From Alphaproteobacteria bacterium GM202ARS2 (GTDB lineage Bacteria > Pseudomonadota > Alphaproteobacteria > GM7ARS4), in the NCBI GenBank assembly GCA_014323835.1, contig JACONH010000008.1:1-59101 (forward strand): 59,101 nucleotides of DNA, in the 5' to 3' direction. The translations under genes were made by a program, and so were the position numbers. Position 1 is the first letter of the stretch. Each line of letters opens with the position of its first letter. Positions 44,108 to 52,078 of the stretch are shown piece after piece. The notes under the pieces were generated by a model. That model was given only the letters and a program-made list of their open reading frames with translations, searched no databases and was not told the origin of the DNA.

Positions 44108-44162
44108 ATTATAAGTGTTTTTTTTCTTATTGCAAATATAAATGATTTTCATTTGCAATAAG
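44108..44162 (-). promoter_or_regulatory. Promoter with 12-base inverted-repeat operator for the metal importer
   Basis: CTTATTGCAAAT (44126-44137) and ATTTGCAATAAG (44151-44162) are a perfect 12-base inverted repeat with a 13-base spacer that contains AAATGA-TTT-TCATTT overlapping both arms. On the minus strand a perfect TATAAT lies at 44108-44113 and a TTGCAA-like -35 falls inside the palindrome, so a bound protein would block transcription. AT-rich palindromes of this kind are typical of Fur-family (Fur, Mur, Zur) operators; I infer Mn- or Fe-dependent repression. An A8 tract (minus strand) separates the two elements. Confidence 0.65.
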
Positions 44163-44205
44163 GGGGTGAAGGGTGGGGATAAAGGGCTATAAAAAACGTG
44201 TGAGG

Positions 44206-45072
44206 TTAGGAGAGGTTTCTTCTTGCTTTGGCGGCGGCGAGGGTATTGAGCAGAAGGCAGGCGATGGTCATAGGTCCGACTCCGCCGGGCACGGGTGTGA
44301 TGAATTGGGCGGCTTCTTTTGCGGTATCGAAGTCGACGTCGCCGACGAGTTTTGTTTTGTCGTTTTCGGTGATGCGGTTGATGCCGACGTCGATGACGGT
44401 GGCACCTTTTTTGACCCAGTCGCCTTGCACGAAGCGGGGCTTTCCGACGGCAGCGATGAGAATATCGGCTTTCTGGCACTGTTCTTTTAGATTTTGGGTG
44501 CGTGAGTGGGCGATGGTTATGGTGCAGTGTTCTTTCAGGAGCAAGCCGGCGCATGGTTTGCCGACAATGTTGGAGCGTCCGACAATCAGGGCATTTTTTC
44601 CGCTGAGGTCGCCGAGATAATCTTTGAGGAGCAGGCTACAAGCGAGGGGCGTACACGGCACGAGACTGGGTGTGCCGTTCCAGAGGGCGCCGACATTGAC
44701 GGCATGGAAGCCGTCCACGTCTTTTTGGGGGTCGATGGCTGCCAGCACTGTGCTTTCATCGATGTGCGCGGGTAGGGGCAGTTGCACGAGGATGCCGTCC
44801 ACTTGAGGGTCGTTATTGAGGGCAGCGATTTTGTCGAGGAGCTGCTGTTGCGGCGTGTCGGCAGGCAGAACGTCTTGGTAGGAGGTCATGCCGACTTCTT
44901 TTGTTTGGCGGCTTTTACTGCGGACGTAGACGCCGCTTGCGGGGTCATCGCCGACAAGGATGACCGCAAGGCCAAGAGTTTGATTGTGCTTGTCTTTGAT
45001 GGTTGTAACCTCTTGTTTGATTTTTTCTCGCAGTTTTTGGGCGAAAGCGACTCCATCGATAATTTGTGTCAT
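44206..45072 (-). CDS. folD: Methylenetetrahydrofolate dehydrogenase/cyclohydrolase
   Basis: A 288-residue bifunctional enzyme interconverting methylene- and formyl-tetrahydrofolate with [19 protein letters not shown] (catalytic Lys region, about residue 50), [13 protein letters not shown], and the Rossmann segment [11 protein letters not shown] with [10 protein letters not shown] near the end are diagnostic. It supplies the folate branch of C1 metabolism, in parallel with the H4MPT branch for which genes lie just downstream in the window. SD-like AGGAGA precedes the ATG on the minus strand. Confidence 0.97.
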   Translation of the reverse strand: MTQIIDGVAFAQKLREKIKQEVTTIKDKHNQTLGLAVILVGDDPASGVYVRSKSRQTKEVGMTSYQDVLPADTPQQQLLDKIAALNNDPQVDGILVQLPLPAHIDESTVLAAIDPQKDVDGFHAVNVGALWNGTPSLVPCTPLACSLLLKDYLGDLSGKNALIVGRSNIVGKPCAGLLLKEHCTITIAHSRTQNLKEQCQKADILIAAVGKPRFVQGDWVKKGATVIDVGINRITENDKTKLVGDVDFDTAKEAAQFITPVPGGVGPMTIACLLLNTLAAAKARRNLS

Positions 45073-45093
45073 GATGATTCTCCTGTTGCAGGG

Positions 45094-45375
45094 TTAGGCG
45101 TGGATAAGTTGATTCATAAGATCTTGTAGGAAGTATATCAAAAGGATAAGCACGAGGGGCGAAATATCGACTCCATTGAGGCGCGGAATGACGCGCTGCA
45201 AGGGATGCAAAAAGAAAGCCGAAATACGGTCGCAGACATCCGCCAGACCATACACAAGCCGATTGGAGCCAGAAACAAAGCCAAAAACAATAAGCCAATT
45301 AAGAATGACGGACAGGATAACAATCCATACCAGCACATCTAAGGCGTTGTGAATTAGGTTGGCGAAAGCAAGCAT
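45094..45375 (-). CDS. YggT-family membrane protein
   Basis: A 93-residue protein with two membrane segments (about residues 10-32 and 70-90) separated by a conserved polar loop with VYGLADVCDRISAFFLHPLQRVIPRLNGVDISP, quoted in part: PLQRVIPRLNG. This is the YggT pattern. YggT proteins have poorly known roles in envelope or osmotic stress. 21 bases upstream of folD on the same strand, and probably in its transcript. Confidence 0.85.
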   Translation of the reverse strand: MLAFANLIHNALDVLVWIVILSVILNWLIVFGFVSGSNRLVYGLADVCDRISAFFLHPLQRVIPRLNGVDISPLVLILLIYFLQDLMNQLIHA

Positions 45376-45539
45376 CGTGTTTGTATGTGTCTTTATAGGG
45401 TGGTGCGTAAACGTAAATTACCTGTAAACATTTTTTGTCACAGATATACGTTTCTATGGTAAAGTTATAGTCTTGTTATGGCTAGAGAGCAAGCAACGAA
45501 CCGAATCTGGCACGTATGAGGGGCGAAGAGGAACGAGAG

Positions 45540-46052
45540 ATGGCTTTGAAGGCAGCGAAAACAGAGAAGGTGGCATCGCCGATGAAGGCACAGGAGCAAT
45601 CTGGGGCACGGGATGTTGCGCGGGTTTTTTCATTGATGTCGCAGGGGTATGGCTTGCGGGAGGGCTTCAGCGTGGGTGCGGGGTTGTTGCCTGATGGTTA
45701 CTATCGTGTGTTTATTCGTGATTTGACGTGTCAGACGTGTATCGGGATTCATGATTATGAGCGTGACGTACCGCAGCGTTTGGTGATTAATTTGTGGTTA
45801 TTGGCTCGTGATGCGCGGGATGATTTTGGCGATACGCAGGACGATGTTGTCTGTTATGAGGGCATCAAGGAGTCTTTTTTGCGTCATATTGCTTCCAAGG
45901 CGCATTGGTCTTTGGTGGAGGGGCTAGCGAACCAGTTGCTTGATTTGGTTATGGCGGACGAGCGTGTGTTCTGTGCAACCCTTTCTTTAGAGAAACCCGA
46001 CATTTTTGATGATTGTGGGTCGGTGGGCATCGAGCTGTCTCGGCGACGGTGA
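45540..46052 (+). CDS. folB: Dihydroneopterin aldolase-like protein (FolB family)
   Basis: A 170-residue T-fold protein. The C-terminal 115 residues carry the FolB pattern: VFIRDLTCQTCIGIHDYERDVPQRLVIN (from about residue 57), the central CYEGIKESFL, and VEGLANQLLDLVMAD with the substrate Glu. FolB splits dihydroneopterin to hydroxymethyl-dihydropterin for folate and, in this context, possibly for H4MPT. The N-terminal 50 residues are extra compared with the usual 120 and look disordered. GAGGAACGAGAG precedes ATG 45540; ATG 45516 is also in frame. First gene of the methanofuran/H4MPT run; it ends two bases before mfnE. Confidence 0.85.
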   Translation: MALKAAKTEKVASPMKAQEQSGARDVARVFSLMSQGYGLREGFSVGAGLLPDGYYRVFIRDLTCQTCIGIHDYERDVPQRLVINLWLLARDARDDFGDTQDDVVCYEGIKESFLRHIASKAHWSLVEGLANQLLDLVMADERVFCATLSLEKPDIFDDCGSVGIELSRRR

Positions 46053-46053
46053 G

Positions 46054-46758
46054 ATGGGCGGCAGCGATAGGGGGAGTCAGAACGTAAAGCCCCATAACGC
46101 GTCACGTAACAAGCCTTTATGGGTGATTAAGATGGGGGGAAGCTTGGGCGTGAGCGGTGACTGTCGTGCGTGGCTGACGGCGTTAGAGGCGGTTGCTCAT
46201 TCTTGTCGTGTTGTGGTTGTGCCGGGCGGCGGTGTCTTTGCCGATGGCGTGCGTCTTTTGGCTGAACCGTGTGCCATAGACGAAGAACAGGGACATGACT
46301 TGGCCGTGCGTGCCATGCAGCTGTATGGGCATGTTCTCGTCAGCCTCTCAGCCAGTATGCGCGCTACAGAGACGCAACAAGACATGCAGGAGGCATGGCA
46401 ACAGGGCAAGGTTGCTTTATGGATGCCCTTTACCCTGATGAAACAAGCATGGCAGCTGCCAAAAAAGTGGCATTATACCTCAGATACGATAGCGTTGTGG
46501 CTGGCGTTGCACGTGCGCGCCGATGCTTTGTTTTGGATTAAGGCGCGCCATGCTCAAACACAGACACACACCTTAACGGCTTTGCAGGAGGAGAATTTAT
46601 TGGATAAGGGGCTTTCTTTTTTCGAGGACAGCGGGCTTTTGTCGTATTGTTTAGGCCCGGGGCAACAGCAAGCATGGACGGCGTTTGCGCAGGGACAGGG
46701 AAAAAATCCCGCAAGAGTCGTGCAATGGGAGAAAAAAATACGTCATGGCACAGCGTAA
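46054..46758 (+). CDS. mfnE: Amino-acid-kinase-family protein, MfnE-like
   Basis: A 234-residue kinase of the amino acid kinase superfamily. The nucleotide and substrate loops WVIKMGGSLGVSG (about residue 25) and VVVVPGGGVFADGVR (about 54) are visible. In archaea MfnE phosphorylates aminomethylfuran-methyl phosphate to the diphosphate needed for methanofuran. The assignment rests on this family plus the neighbours mfnB, mfnD and mfnF. ATG 46054 follows the folB stop; the longer frame begins inside folB. The end overlaps the next gene by 14 bases. Confidence 0.78.
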   Translation: MGGSDRGSQNVKPHNASRNKPLWVIKMGGSLGVSGDCRAWLTALEAVAHSCRVVVVPGGGVFADGVRLLAEPCAIDEEQGHDLAVRAMQLYGHVLVSLSASMRATETQQDMQEAWQQGKVALWMPFTLMKQAWQLPKKWHYTSDTIALWLALHVRADALFWIKARHAQTQTHTLTALQEENLLDKGLSFFEDSGLLSYCLGPGQQQAWTAFAQGQGKNPARVVQWEKKIRHGTA

Positions 46759-47302
46759 CAAACAAAAAAAGTGGGCGTGGGCATTATCGGGTTCAGGGCA
46801 TTTTTTTCAAGAATCCCTCGATGTGATACGGACTCTTGGTGACGTGGATCTCTTTTTGAGTCGGGCGGCGGAAGAGCTGTTGCCGATGTATCGTCAGAGC
46901 TTAAGGGGCTTATCGGTGCGTCTCGTTAAAGAGCGTAGTGCCAGTTCGGTATCGGTGGCTCGTTTTTATCAGGGGGCGTATCACACGTTGATTATGGCGC
47001 CGATGTCCAGCAACACGGTGGCAAAGTGTGTTGTGGGCATTTCTGATACGTTGATTACCAATGTGTTTGCTCAAGCGGGTAAATGTCGGGTTGCCAGCAT
47101 TTGTTTTCCCTGTGATACCGCCCCGGCGTTGCAGTCGATGGCGCCGAAGGGGATGGTCGATGTTTATCCTCGAGCTATCGATTTAGCGAATTCTAACAAA
47201 ATGGCTTCTTTCGAGCGCGTGCACGTCGTATGGTCTATGGACGAGCTGATAGAAGCTGTGCGTAGCAGAACGACAGCCTTAGGCGAAAAAAAAGAGGGCT
47301 GA
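46745..47302 (+). CDS. DmrB-like flavoprotein (possible dihydromethanopterin reductase)
   Basis: A 185-residue protein resembling the archaeal-type flavoprotein family (Dfp/UbiX-like Rossmann fold, FMN). WALSGSGHFFQESLDVI at the N-terminus and YHTLIMAPMSSNTVAKCVVGISDTLITNV, quoted as MAPMSSNTVAKCVVG (about residue 80), carry the flavin-phosphate and substrate loops. The set of residues resembles DmrB, an FMN enzyme that reduces dihydromethanopterin to H4MPT. CRVASICFPCD holds three Cys, which in some relatives coordinate a cluster; the role here is not certain. It overlaps mfnE by 14 bases and DUF6513 by one. Confidence 0.7.
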   Translation: MAQRNKQKKWAWALSGSGHFFQESLDVIRTLGDVDLFLSRAAEELLPMYRQSLRGLSVRLVKERSASSVSVARFYQGAYHTLIMAPMSSNTVAKCVVGISDTLITNVFAQAGKCRVASICFPCDTAPALQSMAPKGMVDVYPRAIDLANSNKMASFERVHVVWSMDELIEAVRSRTTALGEKKEG

Positions 47303-48693
47303 TGATGGCAGAAAAAATTGTTTTTTTGACTGGGCATATTGCTGAGGCGCCGTTGCGTAAGGTCTTGCAAGAAATGGATGCGCGCTGTGATTTTGTTTGG
47401 CAGGTGCATAACATAGGTGTGCATGTTGCTGCTTTGATGACGCCCAGCATTATCCGCCGCCGTTTGTCGTTGCAGCAGTTGGACGATGATGTGGTGCGTA
47501 TCATTGTGCCGGGGCGGGTGCATGGCGACATCGAGGCTCTGTCATCGTATTTTTCCGTGCCGGTGGAGCGGGGCCCCGATGATTTACGGGAGTTGCCTCG
47601 TCACTTTGGTTTGGGGAGTGAGCCTGCGGACTTGTCTGCCCATGATTGTTTGATTTTTGCTGAAATAACCGATGCGCCGTATCTTGCTGTTGCTGATGTG
47701 GTGCAGCGGGCACAAGCCTTAAGCGAACAGGGGGCGGATATCATCGATATTGGCTGTTTGCCGGATGTGCCGTTTGCCCATTTAGAAAAAATCATCGAGA
47801 GTCTGAAAAAACGTGGGCTTAAGGTGAGCGTCGATTCCTCCGATGAGGACGAACTGAGGCGCGCCGCCAAGGTTGGAGTCGATTACATGTTGAGCTTGCA
47901 TGAGGGGACGATTGACCTTCTCGATGATTATCCGCACACGGTGCCAATTTTGGTGCCGAAGATGCGTGGCGATATGGAGTCTTTGTATCGGGCTATCGAG
48001 GCGTATCAAAAGAAAAAACGCCCCTTTTATGCGGACCCGATTCTCGACCCGATTCATGCGGGCTTTTCCGAGTCGTTGTCTCGTTATTTACGCTTGCGGC
48101 AGCGTTATCCCGATATCAAGGTGCTGATGGGTACCGCCAATGTGACGGAACTCTGTGATAGCGATAGTAGCGGTGTTGTGATGGTGTTGATGGGGCTGGT
48201 TTCCGAGTTGCACATCGAAGCGGTGTTGACGGTGCAGGTCAGTGCCCACTGTCGCCGTGTCGTTGCCGAAAGCGATAGAGCGCGGCGTTTGTTTTATTAT
48301 GCTCGAAAAGAGCGGACATTGCCTTCGGGAATCGATGATGGGTTGACGGTGGTGCATGAGCGCAAACCGCTATGGGACGAGCCACAGGCTCTTGTGGACG
48401 CACAAAAGAAAATACGAGACAAAGCATGGCGCATCGCCGTCAGCGACAAACAAGGGCTGCACGTCTACAACGGCGAGAAACACGTGCATGGCTGGGATCC
48501 TTTTGCGTTATTTAGGCAGATGGGGTTGCAAAGCGATGGCTCGCATGCCTTTTATATAGGCTATGAGCTGGCAAAGGCTGAGCTGGCACGTCATCTGGGT
48601 AAGCGTTACGTGCAAGACCGACCGTTACACTGGGGGGTGAGCCTGCTCCCGACACCGGCCTCCGCCCGAGATAAGAACGATGAAAATCATTGA
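47302..48693 (+). CDS. DUF6513 / dihydropteroate-synthase-like protein
   Basis: A 463-residue protein with a central TIM-barrel-like region: GADIIDIGCLPDVPF (about residue 152), LKVSVDSSDEDELRRAAK, MLSLHEGT, and FYADPILDPIHAGF (about 235). This looks like the dihydropteroate synthase relatives found beside H4MPT genes in archaea and methylotrophs, annotated as DUF6513. The reaction is unproven: it may act in pterin or furan condensation. The C-terminal region after residue 340 is a separate, unknown domain. ATG 47302 overlaps the previous stop by one base; ATG 47305 also fits. Confidence 0.75.
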   Translation: MMAEKIVFLTGHIAEAPLRKVLQEMDARCDFVWQVHNIGVHVAALMTPSIIRRRLSLQQLDDDVVRIIVPGRVHGDIEALSSYFSVPVERGPDDLRELPRHFGLGSEPADLSAHDCLIFAEITDAPYLAVADVVQRAQALSEQGADIIDIGCLPDVPFAHLEKIIESLKKRGLKVSVDSSDEDELRRAAKVGVDYMLSLHEGTIDLLDDYPHTVPILVPKMRGDMESLYRAIEAYQKKKRPFYADPILDPIHAGFSESLSRYLRLRQRYPDIKVLMGTANVTELCDSDSSGVVMVLMGLVSELHIEAVLTVQVSAHCRRVVAESDRARRLFYYARKERTLPSGIDDGLTVVHERKPLWDEPQALVDAQKKIRDKAWRIAVSDKQGLHVYNGEKHVHGWDPFALFRQMGLQSDGSHAFYIGYELAKAELARHLGKRYVQDRPLHWGVSLLPTPASARDKNDENH

Positions 48694-49282
48694 AACTCTG
48701 GTGACAACATGTAACGCGGACGATACCGCCCATGTTGCCCCTTTTGGGGTCAAAGGGTTGGACGAGAGCACCGCCCGCATCGGCGGCACTGTTACGCTCG
48801 CCCCGTTTCGTCCGTCCCGTAGCCTCGATAATTTGTTGCGTGCCAACGCGCAAGCGGTCATTCATCTCAGCGATAACCCGTTGTTGTTTGCAGGCTGTCT
48901 CGTTGGCAAGCGAGATTTCCCGCTGCGAAAAGCAGAAAAAGTCACGGGTTGGGTTCTGCCGCAAGCGGTCAGAGCCTTCGAAATAGAGGTGGTGGACATC
49001 CAAGACGATGAGCAACGTCCGCGGGTTACCTGTTCTATTGTCTGGACGCAAAACCTGTCTGATTGGCAGGGCTTCAATCGAGCGGGCATGGCTATCATCG
49101 AAGGCTGTATCCTTATGAGTCGACTGCGTCTCTGGGACGCTACAATCATTGCCGAGCGTATGGCGATGCTGGAGGATATTGTTGGACGCACCAGCGGCAA
49201 CAACGAAGAGCAAGCATGGCAGTGGCTACAAGACTACTACCGCGACCACAAAAAGAAGGCGGGGCATGGAGGCGGGCAATGA
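48680..49282 (+). CDS. DUF447-family protein, H4MPT-linked
   Basis: A 200-residue protein with the DUF447 pattern: IIETLVTTCNADDTAHVAPFGVK at the start (similar to flavin-binding split barrels), then the AQAVIHLSDNPLLFAG region. DUF447 genes keep company with H4MPT synthesis genes in methanogens and methylotrophs; the reaction is unknown. It overlaps DUF6513 by 14 bases and mfnB by four (ATGA), so all are one transcript. The last 15 residues are charged and Gly-rich, unlike the folded part. Confidence 0.75.
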   Translation: MKIIETLVTTCNADDTAHVAPFGVKGLDESTARIGGTVTLAPFRPSRSLDNLLRANAQAVIHLSDNPLLFAGCLVGKRDFPLRKAEKVTGWVLPQAVRAFEIEVVDIQDDEQRPRVTCSIVWTQNLSDWQGFNRAGMAIIEGCILMSRLRLWDATIIAERMAMLEDIVGRTSGNNEEQAWQWLQDYYRDHKKKAGHGGGQ

Positions 49283-50076
49283 CAACGGCTAAGGTGTGTG
49301 GCTGGCTTGCGAGCGTGCGCGATGCCGATGAGGCACAACGGGTTTTGTCCACGCAAGCATCGATTATCGATATCAAAGAACCGACACGTGGGGCTTTGGG
49401 TATGGCGTCTCTCGACCAACTGCGGGCTATTCTCGCTGCTGTTGATGCCTATCCGGTCACGCCCCGTAAATTTATCAGTGTTGCTTTGGGTGACTATGGC
49501 TATGACGAGATGACCCACGCATATGAGAATTTACGTGCTTGTGGCACATTAGCGGGAGTCGATGTTGTCAAAGTCGGCTTACGCCTAGTTTCTGGCGAGC
49601 GATTGCCGTCTACGATAGACGACTCTTTTCGGCAGTGGGCGCGTCATGCCTACCCTAAGAAATGGGCGTTGGTGTTGTTTGCTGATGATGTTGGTTTTGC
49701 GACTCACTGGCACACAGTCGTTGCCCGTGCGAGCAGGCAGGGGTGCTATGCCTGTGTCATCGATACAGCCAACAAAAAGAGCGGTGACAATTTAACCACG
49801 TTGCTTTCTATGGAATCTCTGCGTGCGCTTGTAACACGGGTGCATGGTTTAGGCATGGGTGTGATTTTTGCTGGTAGCTTACGTGAGCAAGATATCGGTA
49901 TTTTGTCTTCTTTTGGGGTCGATTATCTTGGCTTTCGAGGCTTGTTGTGTGCGGGTGGACGCAATGGGCGTATCGATGAGCAGAGCTTACAGCGGGTGCA
50001 GGCGTGCTTTCATAAAAGAGTCAGAGCCACTGCCGGCGCACAGCTATCGACTCGGGCATGGTCGGCAAGGGTGTAA
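49279..50076 (+). CDS. mfnB: (5-Formylfuran-3-yl)methyl phosphate synthase
   Basis: A 265-residue TIM-barrel enzyme that makes the furan of methanofuran from glyceraldehyde-3-phosphate. LASVRDADEAQRVLSTQASIIDIKEPTRGALGM, quoted as IIDIKEPTRGALG (about residue 30), contains the catalytic Lys; KFISVALGDYG and VDVVKVGL (the second Lys, about 96), and DTANKKSGDNL (about 160) are the MfnB/DUF556 motifs. The frame is open to 49063, inside DUF447, but the ATGA overlap at 49279 and the homology fix the start. The 3' end overlaps mfnF on the other strand by 67 bases. Confidence 0.92.
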   Translation: MTTAKVCGWLASVRDADEAQRVLSTQASIIDIKEPTRGALGMASLDQLRAILAAVDAYPVTPRKFISVALGDYGYDEMTHAYENLRACGTLAGVDVVKVGLRLVSGERLPSTIDDSFRQWARHAYPKKWALVLFADDVGFATHWHTVVARASRQGCYACVIDTANKKSGDNLTTLLSMESLRALVTRVHGLGMGVIFAGSLREQDIGILSSFGVDYLGFRGLLCAGGRNGRIDEQSLQRVQACFHKRVRATAGAQLSTRAWSARV

Positions 50077-51083
50077 GACTCAGCAAGATGAGCCGATAAA
50101 CGATAGCGCGGCAGGGAGGGATGTAAGGCATCGGCGAGGGCATCCATAAGAAACGCCCCACAGCCAGTGACGCACAGATGCGTATCACGGGGGTCACATT
50201 GATGTTGGGCGAGAACGCGACGGCAGGCATGCACCAGCTGATTTTTTTGTTTGTTGGTAAAGGCGCGTATAAGGGAGTCGAGAAAAGGCGAAGGGGTGCT
50301 TTGGTCGAGTGCAACCATACGAGCAATGCGTCGGCGGCTGGCACTGGCATCTTTACTTTTTCCGTCAGCGGTGGGCATCTGGTCGTCTTCTGCTTTGAGG
50401 CTGTCACTTAATCGATAGAGGTCGGCGGTGGTGGCGAAGACTTCGGCACACAGGGGTAGTGTCTTGCCGTCAACGTCGATGGTGGGCCCGAACGCCATTA
50501 AGGGTGTGCGCACCACACCGCTATAGACGAGTTGCCCTGTGCGTAGGCGGTCATGGTCGTTATCGCTCTGAGACAGAATCGTTTGTTTGTGTAGGAGCGT
50601 TATGTCGGTGGTGGTGCTACCAATATCTACGAGGAGGAGGGGGGCAGACACCGTGTGCAGACGTGACATAAGGCGGGCGGTGATATGCCAGTTGGCAGAA
50701 GCGACTGCAAGGGGGTGTTGCTGGGCGCGCTCTATGGGGCATAAGCCATCGGGTAGGGTATAGACAAGAATGTTTGCCTGAGGGGGGAGCAGGGCGCGCA
50801 AACGATGAAGCACATCCAAGACACCTTGTTTGCGGCTGATAAAAATGTCGGCAAGTTCCGCACTCATGGTAACGTGGTGCGTGTCGGGCTGTTGGCGATA
50901 GAGGCTTTCTGCCCAGAGGAGGGCTTGTTTGCTGGCTCGATCGAATTGGTCGATGCCCTGCCACAGCGGACAAGGCAGCTGGCGGGCATGCAACGTGCTG
51001 TCGCTGATAAGGGCGGTTTTCAGGTGCGCACCGCCAATATCCCAACTTAAGCAGGGGGGGCAGGGGGGGGTGGGTGTCGTCAT
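50010..51083 (-). CDS. mfnF: Hydantoinase/oxoprolinase-like, MfnF-type condensing protein
   Basis: A 357-residue ASKHA-fold protein. CLSWDIGGAHLKTALI (about residue 11, phosphate 1 loop), LLLVDIGSTTTDITLL (about 145, phosphate 2) and VTGCGAFLMDAL (adenosine motif, near the end) are seen. The family is annotated as H4MPT-linked C1 transfer protein and includes MfnF, which joins the furan diphosphate to the tyramine or tyrosine part of methanofuran. ATG 51083 overlaps the mfnD stop (ATGA); an upstream in-frame start lies inside mfnD. It converges with mfnB by 67 bases. Confidence 0.82.
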   Translation of the reverse strand: MTTPTPPCPPCLSWDIGGAHLKTALISDSTLHARQLPCPLWQGIDQFDRASKQALLWAESLYRQQPDTHHVTMSAELADIFISRKQGVLDVLHRLRALLPPQANILVYTLPDGLCPIERAQQHPLAVASANWHITARLMSRLHTVSAPLLLVDIGSTTTDITLLHKQTILSQSDNDHDRLRTGQLVYSGVVRTPLMAFGPTIDVDGKTLPLCAEVFATTADLYRLSDSLKAEDDQMPTADGKSKDASASRRRIARMVALDQSTPSPFLDSLIRAFTNKQKNQLVHACRRVLAQHQCDPRDTHLCVTGCGAFLMDALADALHPSLPRYRLSAHLAESYTLADHARVDSCAPAVALTLL

Positions 51084-52075
51084 AGCGTTACAGTCGTGGG
51101 TGTAGAAGGGGACGGATAGGCGGCGCGCAATTGCCCCGTGTGGTGCAGGTCGAGCAACCACGTGGCAGGATTATCATTCAGGGCGGTGCTTAAGCCCACG
51201 TAGGATGTGGTGACTCGAGGATTGATATCGATGACGCTGACGGTATCGTTGGTGTCGATGATGTCGATGCCGACAAAGCCATAAAGGCTAGGAAAAATTT
51301 TAGCGATACGCTGCGCGAGCTGTTGGTCTTGGGCTTGTTGCCCGCTAGAGCGGCGGATACCCACGTCTATGGCTCGTAAATGGACGGCGTTGTCTTCCGC
51401 AAGGGTGATGTGGTGTTGATTGCAACTGAGCACGTGCGCACTGCCGTTGCCATCGCATAGAAGGGTGAGACTTAAGTGACGTCCCTCCAGCCATGGGGTG
51501 ATGATGTGGTGGGGATAACGCTTGTGGGTGTGCTTGAGGGCTGAACCCGATAGACAAAACGTATCGATGCTACCGACACCATCATCGGGCTTGAGGACGT
51601 AGCGGTTGCTATCGTGGGCATCGATGGAGTCAAGGGTGATAAGGGGCGGGGCTTCGATGCCGTTGTGCTGGAGGGTCTGTGTTGTTTGCCGTTTCGATGT
51701 TGTGGCTTGCACGGCAGGGGCGCCACTGCTTAAAAGGGGGATAGCACAGGACTCGGCATGATGTGTTAGGTGAAATAAGGTGTTGTTGCTTTCTGGCGCG
51801 AGCAGTAAGCAACAATCTGACGGGGCGGATGGGGCAAAATAGGTTGTCCATAGCGTCTTCAGAGCGGTGGGTGTGAAGGGCTCTTCGAGGATGATAAGGC
51901 AGGCTTTATCGGGTATAAGGGACGTATCCCTCGTGGCGTGGCGGGTTGCCACAACGAGGGCATTGGCGTTGCTTAGGTCTCGGGCGAGGGCAGAGACCAT
52001 CAAGGCAGCTTCATGCTGGCTGGCATGCTGGTTGGCGGGCTGGCTGATAAGAAACTCGGTTAACAAGACGGGCAT
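51080..52075 (-). CDS. mfnD: ATP-grasp ligase, MfnD-like
   Basis: A 331-residue ATP-grasp protein. YVLKPDDGVGSIDTFCL (about residue 155, ATP-binding loop), LEGRHLSLTLLCDGNG and GFVGIDIIDTNDTVSVIDINPRVTTSY, quoted as VSVIDINPRVTTS (metal-binding Asp and Asn, about 285), are the family motifs. MfnD adds glutamate to tyramine in archaeal methanofuran; methylotrophs have a related ligase for methylofuran. It overlaps mfnF by four bases. The start ATG stands three bases from the divergent start of the HisA-like gene. The protein is very rich in Thr, His and Leu, from the AC-rich strand. Confidence 0.78.
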   Translation of the reverse strand: MPVLLTEFLISQPANQHASQHEAALMVSALARDLSNANALVVATRHATRDTSLIPDKACLIILEEPFTPTALKTLWTTYFAPSAPSDCCLLLAPESNNTLFHLTHHAESCAIPLLSSGAPAVQATTSKRQTTQTLQHNGIEAPPLITLDSIDAHDSNRYVLKPDDGVGSIDTFCLSGSALKHTHKRYPHHIITPWLEGRHLSLTLLCDGNGSAHVLSCNQHHITLAEDNAVHLRAIDVGIRRSSGQQAQDQQLAQRIAKIFPSLYGFVGIDIIDTNDTVSVIDINPRVTTSYVGLSTALNDNPATWLLDLHHTGQLRAAYPSPSTPTTVTL

Positions 52076-52078
52076 CAC

